Origin: a virus
Virus record (IMG/VR): IMGVR_UViG_3300036835_000554
Location: 1 to 37,110 of that record
Length of the DNA stretch: 37,110 bases
Direction: 5' to 3' (one strand)
Shown: positions 12,203-20,351 of the stretch, one piece after another
Position numbering within the stretch: the first letter of the stretch is position 1
Layout: each line of letters opens with the position of its first letter
Program-made: the position numbers and the translations under genes
The notes under the pieces: model-generated
Databases searched by the model: none
What the model was told of the DNA's origin: nothing
What the model saw: the letters and a program-made list of their open reading frames with translations, nothing else

Positions 12203-13879
12203 TCACGCTTTTGCTTCCAATACCGGCCGATCTGCGAACTCACGCAATAAGTTCTGCGCTGCATTGTAGTCCTGATCCCAGACGCTCTGGCACAGGTCGC
12301 ATCTATGTATCACGGATTCCGCCGCATCCCAGCGTGCCGTATTCCCGCAGACATGGCACCGCTGTGTAGTCAGTCGAGCCTCCCTCTTTTCAATTTGCGT
12401 GCCTTCGCGTGCCGCCGTATTCTCTAGCGTCGTTCGCAGTTCGGAGATCGATGCAATTTGCCGATAGCGTGCTGCTCTCGTTTCAACCGCTTCTTCTTTG
12501 GCCTCGGGCTGCGCGTGCTCGGCTACTCGCCGCAGATCGAATTCTTCTAAGATAATCCGGTCGTAATGACCCGCTATCTGCGCGGCAAAATTCCGGTAAA
12601 TATATCGGCGGCGCTTGACGACTTGATCCTGAAGATTGGCTGCCCATTGGTACAAATGCATCTGCTTGCGCCTCCAGTTCTCCAGTTCCACGTCCGCAAG
12701 GCCTGCCTCCTTCGCTTTCCGCGCCCAGCCATAGAGCCGTCCCGGTGAACGCCACTGCGCGATCGTTGCGAGTTCCTGCCGCAATTCCTCGGTCGGTACA
12801 GCTAGTTCTTCATGCCCAACCCGATCAATCAAATATGCCTTTATCTCCTCGAATTTCTTATCGATCGTCGATTGCAGGGTGCGGACTCGTTCAAACTCCC
12901 ATAACACCGAATGTGACAGTCTCAAGCTGCCATGCTGGCCCTCCGCGTCGGCCCAATAGGCCACGCGCAATTCTGGTTTCTTTTCGTCGCTTGGAACCAG
13001 GCGCCACCCGACGTCAATCGCACACACACGTTCGCCCGCTTTGGGTTCGACATCGACCAAATCGTTTACGGTAATCAGCAACTTGTATCGCGGGCGCCCG
13101 GCCACCACTTCTCGCTTGATCGCGGCTGCACGCACGATTCCATCTTCTGGCAGAGGGCGATGCAGGACGACGGGCAAGCGAAACCAAATGGGAGCGCGGC
13201 GGAGGCTACCCACGCGTAGGGCGACCTCATGACGTGCCTTTGGGTTTTTCCGTCCTGTCGCTCGGATCTCTTCCTCACTCAGGGCACGTAGCTGCAAGCG
13301 TGTATCCTCGCCGAAGACCTTCTCGACAGGCAGTCCCGTTTGATAGCGTATGGAAACCTTTCCTTCCCCGCGAAACGCATGAAACCGCAACCCCGTCCGG
13401 CTGCGCTGCCGTGCCGTATCGTAGCTTGCCAAAACATCATCGTAATTACACCAATACAACTCTGCCGCATGGGTTGCTTGTTTCATGGCTGTAACGCGCT
13501 GTTGGTTTAACTCGGTGAGCTGAGATTTGCGCTCCGCTACCCGTTCTTTGCGTTTGGCCTTGGCGATGGCGATGGACCCGTTCAATTGCACTTTTGTGGC
13601 TGCGATCTCAGTTTTCAGCTCGCTCACGTCCACTTTGGTGGACCGCGCGGCTTGGCGCTTCTGTTTGATGGCCGTGCGCAAATCTTGCAAGGTTTCGAGG
13701 GCTTGGGTCACGGGAGCCTGCTCTTCCGGCTCACTCAAGAGTTCTGCTGCCTTTTGGCGATGTGTCGTTTCGACCTCAACCAAGGCGTTCCACAGCCGGT
13801 TGCGCCGCCGCATTTGTTCCATTGCTTCTGCTTCGCCAGCGATAGGGCGAAGGCAACCATATTCATAGACGCGTATCAT
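12203..13879 (-). CDS. cas12m: Cas12m-like (type V-M, formerly V-U1/c2c4) CRISPR effector
   Basis: The 558-residue protein is in the size range of Cas12m. An N-terminal helical part (about 20-160, coiled-coil rich, ending ELYWCNYDDVLASY) is followed by the domain with LRFHAFRGEGKVSIRYQ and FRLPVVLHRPLP. The C-terminal RuvC has motif I CAIDVGWRL (Asp289), the block IAQWRSPGRLYGWARKA, motif II IILEEFDLRRV (Glu445), a zinc ribbon (CHVCGN at 508-511, CDLC at 527-530) and motif III DQDYNAAQNLL (Asp535/Asp537). From memory, the YW...VL, LPV..HR.LP and QW.SP.R blocks match Cas12m of Mycolicibacterium, where the first two acidic positions are His and Asp. Here D-E-D is intact. Characterised Cas12m binds DNA and silences without cutting; this one may cut. 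It starts two bases after the preceding stop and is followed by the array. Confidence 0.82.
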   Translation of the reverse strand: MIRVYEYGCLRPIAGEAEAMEQMRRRNRLWNALVEVETTHRQKAAELLSEPEEQAPVTQALETLQDLRTAIKQKRQAARSTKVDVSELKTEIAATKVQLNGSIAIAKAKRKERVAERKSQLTELNQQRVTAMKQATHAAELYWCNYDDVLASYDTARQRSRTGLRFHAFRGEGKVSIRYQTGLPVEKVFGEDTRLQLRALSEEEIRATGRKNPKARHEVALRVGSLRRAPIWFRLPVVLHRPLPEDGIVRAAAIKREVVAGRPRYKLLITVNDLVDVEPKAGERVCAIDVGWRLVPSDEKKPELRVAYWADAEGQHGSLRLSHSVLWEFERVRTLQSTIDKKFEEIKAYLIDRVGHEELAVPTEELRQELATIAQWRSPGRLYGWARKAKEAGLADVELENWRRKQMHLYQWAANLQDQVVKRRRYIYRNFAAQIAGHYDRIILEEFDLRRVAEHAQPEAKEEAVETRAARYRQIASISELRTTLENTAAREGTQIEKREARLTTQRCHVCGNTARWDAAESVIHRCDLCQSVWDQDYNAAQNLLREFADRPVLEAKA

Positions 13880-13881
13880 AG

Positions 13882-14046
13882 TCAGGCCGTCCCCGCAGCT
13901 TGCCGCTTACGAAATCTGCGCACCGTTGCGCGGTTCTTGCATTTCGCGCACTCGCCGCACGTGCAGCTCGGTGCTCGCCCGCCGCGCTTATGCTTGCGCA
14001 GCGCGGCCAGGGCGCGGGCGATCTCACTCTTCTCCGTCTTCGTCAT
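13882..14046 (-). CDS. Small Cys-rich protein upstream of the effector
   Basis: The 54-residue basic protein starts at ATG 14046 (MTKTEKSEIARALAALRK). A zinc-like cluster SCTCGECAKCKNR is near residues 28-40, followed by a basic tail (ATVRRFRKRQAAG). It overlaps the upstream gene by 23 bases and stops two bases before the Cas12m start, so the two are probably translated together. It could bind nucleic acid. A role with the effector is only suggested by position. Confidence 0.55.
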   Translation of the reverse strand: MTKTEKSEIARALAALRKHKRGGRAPSCTCGECAKCKNRATVRRFRKRQAAGTA

Positions 14047-14266
14047 GGCCGTTATCTCCGTCGCCGTCCCTCTGTTCCAGATCGCGCAGCCGCGCTTCGT
14101 GATCGAAGAGCATGACCCGCGCAATCCGCGTAAAGATGCGAATCTCGCGGCTGAGCTTCTTTAATTCCTGATCGGTCTTCTGCTGCGCGTGAAGCAGATG
14201 CTCGACGCTCTCGGCCAGCGCCTCATGACGCTCGACCAGTTTTTCCAGTCGTTCGTCGATCGTCAT
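14024..14266 (-). CDS. Small coiled-coil protein
   Basis: The 80-residue protein starts at ATG 14266 (MTIDERLEKLVERHEALA). It is almost entirely coiled coil, with AESVEHLLHAQQKTDQELKK and FDHEARLRDLEQ, and ends in an acidic tail (DGDGDNGHDEDGEE). There is no membrane segment. It lies in the minus-strand operon that ends with the CRISPR effector. The acidic tail invites comparison with DNA-mimic proteins, but that is speculation. Confidence 0.6.
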   Translation of the reverse strand: MTIDERLEKLVERHEALAESVEHLLHAQQKTDQELKKLSREIRIFTRIARVMLFDHEARLRDLEQRDGDGDNGHDEDGEE

Positions 14267-14297
14267 AACGACTGGCACACTTCGAGATCGGATTTGG

Positions 14298-14531
14298 TCA
14301 TCGCTCCACCTCAATCGTCGCCTCTGCCCGTACGTCTTGTTGTTCTGTGTCGCGCCAGGCGATTGCTCCAAACAGGTCTTCAGCGTCGCGCTTCGCGCTC
14401 GCGACCGAGCCCGCATTGCGCGTGCTCATGAACAACCTTCGTCCGTCCGAGGCGATGAGCTTGCAGCGATACCGGCCGGATTTGTGCAACTCGCTCATGC
14501 GGTCGCGCTCGATCGAGAGGTGGATAGTCAT
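14298..14531 (-). CDS. Small hypothetical protein
   Basis: The 77-residue protein starts MTIHLSIERDRMSELHKSG. It has a strand-rich centre (RYRCKLIASDGRRLFMSTRN), then a helix (VASAKRDAEDLFGAI), and ends in a charged strand. The pattern could be a small beta-alpha domain. No family is recognised. It is third in the minus-strand operon. Confidence 0.55.
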   Translation of the reverse strand: MTIHLSIERDRMSELHKSGRYRCKLIASDGRRLFMSTRNAGSVASAKRDAEDLFGAIAWRDTEQQDVRAEATIEVER

Positions 14532-14546
14532 AAGCGCTGAGGTCTT

Positions 14547-14765
14547 TTAATCCAGCTTGATATGCGCCTTGATTTTAAAGATCTGTTCGCTCCAGCGCGT
14601 CATGTCGCCTTGGATCACTTCGAGTGTGTGTTCGATGCGATCCAGGCGGCGGTTTGTTTCCTTACCGCCCGCGACGTAAGCAAAAATTGCTCCGCCTAGC
14701 ACCAACACAGCCGAAATCACCACTCCGCACGCCGCGATGATAGCGATCAGCACGTTGTCAGTCAT
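14547..14765 (-). CDS. Single-TM protein with coiled-coil tail
   Basis: The 72-residue protein starts at ATG 14765 (MTDNVLIAIIAACGVVIS). It has one long hydrophobic segment (about residues 5-30) and then a coiled coil (NRRLDRIEHTLEVIQGDM). Its start overlaps the upstream stop (TAATG). Such proteins occur in many phages. A holin-like or membrane-anchoring role is possible, but the position away from any lysis enzyme does not support a firm call. Confidence 0.6.
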   Translation of the reverse strand: MTDNVLIAIIAACGVVISAVLVLGGAIFAYVAGGKETNRRLDRIEHTLEVIQGDMTRWSEQIFKIKAHIKLD

Positions 14766-15268
14766 TAGCGCTCTTGCTCGCCAACTGTGGCGGCCCAGGC
14801 GTCCAGACCCGCTTTTACCGCTTCGTGAAAGTCCCAGCCGCTCGCGAGGGAATCGAACTTTGCACCGCGCCGCAAATCGCGGCCGTCCAGCTCGGCAGCG
14901 ATTGCTTCGTCCGTTTTCTCGTCGGTCAGTGCGTTGAAATCGGGGTGTTCGTCGTACCACTCGTTCTTCGCTGCGACTTCTGCATCGCATACCTTCGCTT
15001 GATCGTCATCGAAGCGCTGCTCGCCTACAGCGAAGTACCAGCCGTCCTCGTCTTGCGCCGCCCAGGCAAGCGAGCCGTTCTCCATTTCCCGCAGCGTCTC
15101 TTCCGCCTCTTCCAGCGTCTCATTCCATGAACGCAATGCGATGTCGTTCGTCTCACGTGACGCGCCTTGTCTGCATTCCTCGATCAGATCGATCAATTCC
15201 TGCTTCGCAATGCGATTCCAGCGCTCCGCATCCGGAGCTGCTTTGTACTCTCGAATCATCTGTGCCAT
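14765..15268 (-). CDS. Acidic hypothetical protein, first gene of the effector operon
   Basis: The 167-residue protein is strongly acidic. It has a helical N-terminal half (KQELIDLIEECRQ, NETLEEAEETLREMENG) and a C-terminal half with SLAWAAQDEDGWYFAVGEQ and DGRDLRRGAKFDSLASG. No known domain is recognised. It has the best ribosome site of the operon (AAGGAG seven bases before ATG 15268) and is the first gene read from the promoter region at 15269-15330. Five genes, the effector and the array follow on the same strand. Confidence 0.6.
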   Translation of the reverse strand: MAQMIREYKAAPDAERWNRIAKQELIDLIEECRQGASRETNDIALRSWNETLEEAEETLREMENGSLAWAAQDEDGWYFAVGEQRFDDDQAKVCDAEVAAKNEWYDEHPDFNALTDEKTDEAIAAELDGRDLRRGAKFDSLASGWDFHEAVKAGLDAWAATVGEQER

Positions 15269-15528
15269 TTGTTATCTCCTTCTCCAAGGGGAGAGCGTTT
15301 GCTCGCTCTCTCTGTTTATAGATTACAACAGCGCAGTAGTCATCGCAACTAGGAAAATCTATAGCATTGGTGCAAGCACGGTGTTTCACGCTCGTCCGCT
15401 TTCGTGTATGCTGTTGATAATTCAGCCCGGCGAGCGCACGCCGTAAAACCAATGCGTGTCCTGTAGCGTTTCTACCCCTGTTTCAAAATTCGAAAATCCG
15501 GCTGTTTCGTGACGGCGAATATGTCGGC
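15269..15528. promoter_or_regulatory. Divergent control region between the effector operon and the late operon
   Basis: For the minus strand there is a hairpin GAGAGC/GCTCTC near 15291-15310 and a possible -10 TATAAA (complement of 15315-15320). For the plus strand, TTCACG (15385-15390), a 16-base gap and TATGCT (15407-15412) form a weak promoter-like pair. From about 15480 the plus-strand frame of the next gene is already open. No gene is seen in 15269-15470. Confidence 0.4.
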
Positions 15529-15849
15529 GTGCGCACCCGCTCGACGATTGAGGCTCTCTATGCGCGCGGCCTCGTCACGCTCGAACACAACGCCAAGGGC
15601 GCCATCGTGGCCGCTCACGAGCGCCATCTGCGGAAGCTCGATTCTGTTGACAGAATCCAGCTAGCAGGAAATGGTCACGGTTCGTCCTCAGGTCATCTTG
15701 CTCCTACCCGCTATTCCTTCGAAGACACTTCGATCGAAGGCCGTCCCTGGGACCTGAAGCGGCTGAACGGCAAGCGCAGCGGGCTGCATTACGCCCCACC
15801 AGAAGTGCAACCGATCTTTCTGCGCGTGGTGCTGGAATGCCTGGCGTAA
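15529..15849 (+). CDS. Hypothetical protein before the terminase
   Basis: From GTG 15529 the product has 106 residues (MRTRSTIEALYARGLVTLEH). The sequence just upstream in frame, RLFRDGEYVGV, looks like part of the same protein, so the true start may be earlier with an unusual codon; no ATG, GTG or TTG fits there. The C-terminal part contains TSIEGRPWDLKRLNGKRSG. It may be a small DNA-binding or HNH-adjacent late-operon protein. Function is unknown. It overlaps the next gene by 13 bases. Confidence 0.55.
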   Translation: MRTRSTIEALYARGLVTLEHNAKGAIVAAHERHLRKLDSVDRIQLAGNGHGSSSGHLAPTRYSFEDTSIEGRPWDLKRLNGKRSGLHYAPPEVQPIFLRVVLECLA

Positions 15850-16037
15850 CCATTGACCACGACGTAGGCTTGAAGCTCAAGATCAAATGCCTTGAGGGCA
15901 CCTGGCGCGTGATTCTGCCGGTGACACACCCGAACTGGGTCGACATCGCGCGGATTCCACATGCCAGCTACCGCGAGGCGCTGGAGGCGGCCCGAATGTG
16001 GGCGGAGGCGATCGAGCGGAAAGCCCTCTCGGCATGA
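15837..16037 (+). CDS. Small hypothetical protein
   Basis: The 66-residue protein starts MPGVTIDHDVGLKLKIKC. Its first half is strand-rich (LEGTWRVILPVTHPNWVD) and it ends in a helix (YREALEAARMWAEAIERK). It overlaps the terminase small subunit start by four bases (ATGA), so it belongs to the late operon. No family is recognised. Confidence 0.6.
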   Translation: MPGVTIDHDVGLKLKIKCLEGTWRVILPVTHPNWVDIARIPHASYREALEAARMWAEAIERKALSA

Positions 16038-16660
16038 AGCAGAAACGGTCCAAAAAGCTCACCGAAAAGCAAAAATTGTTCGTCGCAGAGTATTTGGTCG
16101 ATCTGAACGCGACAAAGGCTGCTGTTCGAGCAGGTTACACAGAAAAGACCGCACGCATTCACAGCTCGAAAATGTTAGCAAATGCTAACATTCAGCAGCT
16201 CATTTCCGAGAGCCTCCGCAAACGCACGGACAAGCTCGAAATCACCTCCGAACGCATCCTTTCCGAACTCGCCTACATGGGCTTTTCGAACATGCTCGAC
16301 TACATCGGCACAACCGAGTTCGGTGACGCGTATGTGGATCTCTCCAGCCTGACCCGCGAGCAAGCCAAGGCGATTCAGGAAATCACGGTAGAGGCCTACA
16401 CGGAAGGACGCGGCGAAGACGCGCGGGAAATCAAACGGACCAAGTTCAAGTTGGCGGACAAGCGCGGATCGCTGGAACTCCTGGGTAAGCATCTGAAGCT
16501 CTTCACCGACCGGCACGAGCACCACTTGGATCTGGATGAACTCTCCGATAATCAGCTCCTCGACCTGCTCGCCCGCCTCGAGGGCCAGAGTCGCCGATTG
16601 GCTCTACTCCGAGATTCTGGCGCGGCGCGCACGGCAGGCGGAGCGGAAGCGCTACAGTGA
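16034..16660 (+). CDS. terS: Terminase small subunit
   Basis: The 208-residue protein starts at ATG 16034. The N-terminal helix-turn-helix block, KLTEKQKLFVAEYLVDLNAT followed by KAAVRAGYTEKTARIHSSKM, is the signature of the Terminase_2 (XtmA-like) family, which recognises phage DNA for packaging. A helical oligomerisation part follows (LTREQAKAIQEITVEAY). It precedes the large subunit, as in most tailed phages. The last 125 bases overlap the large-subunit frame; the final residues (RRLALLRDSGAARTAGG) have unnatural composition and may be only a read-through end. Confidence 0.88.
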   Translation: MKQKRSKKLTEKQKLFVAEYLVDLNATKAAVRAGYTEKTARIHSSKMLANANIQQLISESLRKRTDKLEITSERILSELAYMGFSNMLDYIGTTEFGDAYVDLSSLTREQAKAIQEITVEAYTEGRGEDAREIKRTKFKLADKRGSLELLGKHLKLFTDRHEHHLDLDELSDNQLLDLLARLEGQSRRLALLRDSGAARTAGGAEALQ

Positions 16661-18047
16661 CTCGCTCGCCCGCTATGTGGAAGCTGCCTGGCCGCTGCTC
16701 GAACCCGTCACGCCGCTCATCGCCGGCCGCCATCTCGACGCGCTATGCGAATATCTGACCGCCGTCACACTGGGCCAAATCCGTCGGCTGATCATCAACA
16801 TCATGCCGCGGGTCGGCAAGTCGAGCGCGGTTTCCGTGCTGTGGCCCACCTGGGAGTGGGCGCGCGACCAGGCCACCTCCCGTTGGATGTTCGCCACCTA
16901 TGCGGCCGATTTGAGCGTCCGGGATTCGGTGCGGCGCAGAAACGTCATTCAATCGGAATGGTTCCGCGGGTATTGGGGCGTGGATGTCCAGCTTTCGGCC
17001 GACGTGAATTTGAAGGACGAGTATGTCTCGACACATGCCGGCTCGATGTTCTCCACCTGGATCGGGGGCGGTACCGGCCGCGGCGGCAAGCGCCTGGTCA
17101 TCGACGATCCGCATTCCCCGAAAAAAGCCTTGTCTGATGCCGAACGCGAAACGGCGGTCACCTACATTCGCAACGTGCTGATTTCGAGACTCGATAATCC
17201 GGCGACCGATTCGATCGTCATGATCATGCAGCGGCTGCATGAGAACGACGCCACGGGCGAGCTGCTGGCGGACGGCGGCTGGACGCATCTCGACCTGCAA
17301 GCCGAGGCGGAGGACCGCACCATCATTTCGATGCCGCTGTCCGGTGTCGATTGGATCCGGGAAAAAGGGGATCTGCTCGAGCCGGTCCGCTTTCCGAAGG
17401 AAGTTCTCGGGAATCTGCAGCGTGAAATGGGCTCGGCTGCGTATTCCGGCCAATACCAGCAACGGCCGGCGCCGAAGTCGGGCATCCTGTTCCAGCCGGG
17501 CTGGTGGCAGTTTTATAAAACCGCTCCCGCCTTCGACTTTGTTGTTCTCAGCGTCGATTGCGCGTTTAAAGACTACAAAACGAGTGACTACGTCTCCCTC
17601 GAGGTGATTGGCTTTGTGGGCCCCAAAGCTTACCTCATCGAGAAGAAAACTGAACATCTCGGCTACTCGGCGACCAAAGCGGCGATCCGCTCGATACGAG
17701 CGGACGATAAACGCATCTCACACATTCTGATCGAGGATGCAGCGAACGGGCCGGCCGTGATCGAAGAACTGTCACGCGAGATCCCGGGCATCATTGCGCT
17801 GAAGCCGGAGGGCGGCAAAGTGGCGCGTGCGCAGGCCGCGACGGCCGATGTGGAAGCCGGCAATGTTTATTTGCCGGAGAACAAAGCCTGGACTCATCAA
17901 TGGGTCACGCTTTTCAGTAAGTTCCCGAACGTGAAGAACGACGACGACGTGGACGCCTTCAGCCAGGCCATGAACTGGCGCCGCAAACGGACGCTGCCGA
18001 AAGTCTACCGCTTGTATAGCAAGAGCCCCAGCGAAGAAACCGAATGA
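16536..18047 (+). CDS. terL: Terminase large subunit
   Basis: The 503-residue protein has an ATPase domain with a Walker A-like IMPRVGKSS (about 89-97) and Walker B RLVIDD (186-191). The C-terminal RuvC-like nuclease has Asp341 in LSVDCAFKD, Glu400/Asp401 in ILIEDAANGP and the acidic NDDDVDAF (469-474). It cuts and pumps DNA into proheads. The only in-frame start before the conserved region (DWLYSEILARRARQAERKR) is ATG 16536, which makes an unusually long 125-base overlap with the small subunit. A nonstandard start near 16590 is an alternative. Confidence 0.92.
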   Translation: MNSPIISSSTCSPASRARVADWLYSEILARRARQAERKRYSDSLARYVEAAWPLLEPVTPLIAGRHLDALCEYLTAVTLGQIRRLIINIMPRVGKSSAVSVLWPTWEWARDQATSRWMFATYAADLSVRDSVRRRNVIQSEWFRGYWGVDVQLSADVNLKDEYVSTHAGSMFSTWIGGGTGRGGKRLVIDDPHSPKKALSDAERETAVTYIRNVLISRLDNPATDSIVMIMQRLHENDATGELLADGGWTHLDLQAEAEDRTIISMPLSGVDWIREKGDLLEPVRFPKEVLGNLQREMGSAAYSGQYQQRPAPKSGILFQPGWWQFYKTAPAFDFVVLSVDCAFKDYKTSDYVSLEVIGFVGPKAYLIEKKTEHLGYSATKAAIRSIRADDKRISHILIEDAANGPAVIEELSREIPGIIALKPEGGKVARAQAATADVEAGNVYLPENKAWTHQWVTLFSKFPNVKNDDDVDAFSQAMNWRRKRTLPKVYRLYSKSPSEETE

Positions 18048-19375
18048 AGCAGGGCCGTCCCATCACCTGGAAGGATCGCGCCAAATTTGCTTGGCGGATC
18101 CTAACGAAATCCTCTGCGATCGCGCCTTATATTGCGCGCATGTATGGCAACCGGGCGGTCTGGACGGGAGGCGACTACACTTCACTCGTACAAGCGGGTT
18201 TTGTGCGCTGCGGTGATGTCTATTCCTGCATCACCACCATCCTGATTGCCGGCCGGCAATTGCGGATCGGTCTCTATCAGGGAACCGAAGACGACAACGA
18301 GGAGCTGACCGGTTCAAATTTTCCATTGGCGCAATTGATGCGGCGGCCGAACCCCGCGCAATCGCTGGGGGACCTGCTCGAATACACGGTGGGCTATCTG
18401 CTCTGCGGCGGCAATTGTTTCCTCGAAGCCGTACGTCCCTTCACTAGCCGGCCGCCGAATGAACTCTACACGCATCGGCCCGATCTCATCCAGGTTTACC
18501 TGACAAACGATGTCGCGACTTCGTCCACACTCATCGATCACTATGGTTTGATTGGAACGCAGATTCGCTGGTCTCCCGAAGACATGGGCCACGCGAAGCT
18601 ATTCAATCCGCTTGAGCCCTGGTACGGCATGTCGCCGCTGCGGGCCGCCGCCTATGGGATTGACACGATCAATGAATCGAAACACGTCCAAAAATCTCTT
18701 TTACAAAACTCGGGACGCCCGCCGGGCATTCTGCAAGCCAAGGCGGATCTGACGCCCGAGCAGCAGGATCAGCTCAAACGCGACCTGCGCGATGAGTATA
18801 TGGGGAGCGCCGCCGCCGGCACGCCCATGGTGGTGAGTGGAGATTTTTCCTGGCTGGGCCAGGCGTTTTCGCCCGAGCAGATGCAGGCGCTCGAACTGCG
18901 GGGCCTCGAAAAGCGTGACATCGCCGCTATCTTGCATGTACCGCCCGAGCTGGTCGGCGATACGCAAAACAAGACCTACAGCAATTACCAAGAGGCGCGG
19001 AAGGGTCTCTATACCGAAGCGGTCCTGCCGCTGTGGGATCTCGTGTGCGGATTCCTGACGCTGTGGCTCTGCCCGCAATTTGGAGAGAATCTTTTCCTGG
19101 CGGTCGATCGGGATTCGGTCGACGCCCTGCAGGAAGATCGCGAAAAGACCTGGAACAGGGTCTTCGGAGCCGTCGATCGCGGTCTCATCGATCGGGATGA
19201 AGGACGGCTTGAACTCGGCTATGCAAAGCGCACAGAGAAAATTGCCGGCCAATTGACCGTAGGCGCGGGGACGGTCTTGCTCGAGGAACTGGCGCTGCCG
19301 CCGGACCAGCCGCCGATGGAAGGCGTACCGCCGCCCCAGTTGTTGAACGGGAAACCGGTCGCGGCCGTGCAATGA
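18044..19375 (+). CDS. Portal protein (HK97 family)
   Basis: The 443-residue protein has the HK97-portal sequence pattern: RCGDVYSCITTILIAG near residue 57, LMRRPNPAQSLGDLLEYTVG near 97-116, WYGMSPLRAAAYGID near 190, LLQNSGRPPGILQA near 220, and AAILHVPPELVGDTQNKTYS near 295. It forms the dodecameric ring through which DNA enters and leaves. It lies between the terminase and the minor head protein, and its start overlaps the terminase stop. Confidence 0.92.
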   Translation: MKQGRPITWKDRAKFAWRILTKSSAIAPYIARMYGNRAVWTGGDYTSLVQAGFVRCGDVYSCITTILIAGRQLRIGLYQGTEDDNEELTGSNFPLAQLMRRPNPAQSLGDLLEYTVGYLLCGGNCFLEAVRPFTSRPPNELYTHRPDLIQVYLTNDVATSSTLIDHYGLIGTQIRWSPEDMGHAKLFNPLEPWYGMSPLRAAAYGIDTINESKHVQKSLLQNSGRPPGILQAKADLTPEQQDQLKRDLRDEYMGSAAAGTPMVVSGDFSWLGQAFSPEQMQALELRGLEKRDIAAILHVPPELVGDTQNKTYSNYQEARKGLYTEAVLPLWDLVCGFLTLWLCPQFGENLFLAVDRDSVDALQEDREKTWNRVFGAVDRGLIDRDEGRLELGYAKRTEKIAGQLTVGAGTVLLEELALPPDQPPMEGVPPPQLLNGKPVAAVQ

Positions 19376-19569
19376 TGCTGGTGACAGACTGGAGCGCCAT
19401 CGCCGCCGCGGCCTACGAAGCCTACGGTCAAGTGACCGATCACAAGAACTATCAGCAATTGCCGATGCCCGAGTGGGAACAGTTGCCGCCGCGGATCCAG
19501 GAAGCCTGGCAGGAAGCGGTGAAGGAAGCCGTACGTCTGGTCCAGGAAGCGGAGCCGAAGAATGACTAG
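19372..19569 (+). CDS. Small conserved head-region protein
   Basis: The 65-residue protein contains AYEAYGQVTDHKNYQQLPMP followed by WEQLPPRIQEAWQEA. This pattern is common in small phage proteins of unknown function, and also in some bacterial ones. It overlaps the portal stop by four bases and the minor head gene by eight, in the middle of the head operon. Confidence 0.7.
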   Translation: MMLVTDWSAIAAAAYEAYGQVTDHKNYQQLPMPEWEQLPPRIQEAWQEAVKEAVRLVQEAEPKND

Positions 19570-20326
19570 CCTGCGTACGGGTCGGGCCCGGGGCCGCTAC
19601 TGGCAACAGATCGATCGCCGGCGTAAGGTCTGGGTACACCGCGGAGCTGCCAAAGCCGCTGAGCGCTTTGGGCAGGAAGGCCAGTATGTAACGTATGTTT
19701 TTTATCGGGCGGGCGTCGAGGCAGCCTTGACGGCGGTCACAGCACATGCGCCGCAATGGCTCGACTATTACGCCAAGCTCTATCACGGTGTCGCGGGCGA
19801 GTTCGGCGAACACATTCTGGGTCAGATCGAGGCCGCAAAGTCACACTCGAAAAGCGTCAGTGACCTGTTTCGCTCGGCAGTAAATAGCTGGCTGGTCCGG
19901 CACGGAGCGCGGCGCGTGAACGATTTGACAGCTACCAGCCGGGAGGTACTGGCGAACGATCTGGCGCAGGGAACCGCGGCGAACGAAAGCATCCCGCAGC
20001 TCGCCGGCCGGATTCAGGGCCGCTACAACGATTGGTCCCAAACGCGGGCGCGCACGATTGCCCGCACGGAAGTGATCGCGGCTTCGAATCTGGGTAGCTA
20101 TGAAGCCGCGCGGGCCTCCGGGATCCCGCTCGATAAGGTTTGGGTGGCGACCAACGACGATCGGACACGGCCGGCGCATGCGGCCGCCGACGGCCAGAAA
20201 CAACATCTGGATGAATTCTTTCTCGTCGAGGGCGAGCAGTTGCTGTGGCCGGGGGATAGTTCACATGGAGCGACCCCCGACAATACGATCAACTGCCGGT
20301 GTACGGTGGGCTATCAGGCGGCTTGA
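19562..20326 (+). CDS. Minor head protein (SPP1 gp7 / Mu F-like)
   Basis: The 254-residue protein has a helical N-terminal half. Its C-terminal domain has ARTIARTEVIAASNLGSYEA, VWVATNDDRTRPAHAAADGQ and NTINCRCTVGYQ, the hallmark blocks of the phage Mu F / SPP1 gp7 head morphogenesis family. It binds the portal and is injected or needed for head assembly in related phages. It ends the first part of the head operon, before a short segment of minus-strand genes. Confidence 0.88.
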   Translation: MTSLRTGRARGRYWQQIDRRRKVWVHRGAAKAAERFGQEGQYVTYVFYRAGVEAALTAVTAHAPQWLDYYAKLYHGVAGEFGEHILGQIEAAKSHSKSVSDLFRSAVNSWLVRHGARRVNDLTATSREVLANDLAQGTAANESIPQLAGRIQGRYNDWSQTRARTIARTEVIAASNLGSYEAARASGIPLDKVWVATNDDRTRPAHAAADGQKQHLDEFFLVEGEQLLWPGDSSHGATPDNTINCRCTVGYQAA

Positions 20327-20351
20327 CGTAATTAATAATTATCGGAAGCGG

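Noticed and set aside
16743-17657. 304-residue minus-strand frame opposite the terminase
   Set aside because: Shadow frame with unnatural composition; the terminase motifs define the coding strand.
18701-19813. 370-residue minus-strand frame opposite the portal
   Set aside because: Shadow frame; it covers the portal, the 65-residue gene and part of the minor head gene, all well supported on the plus strand.
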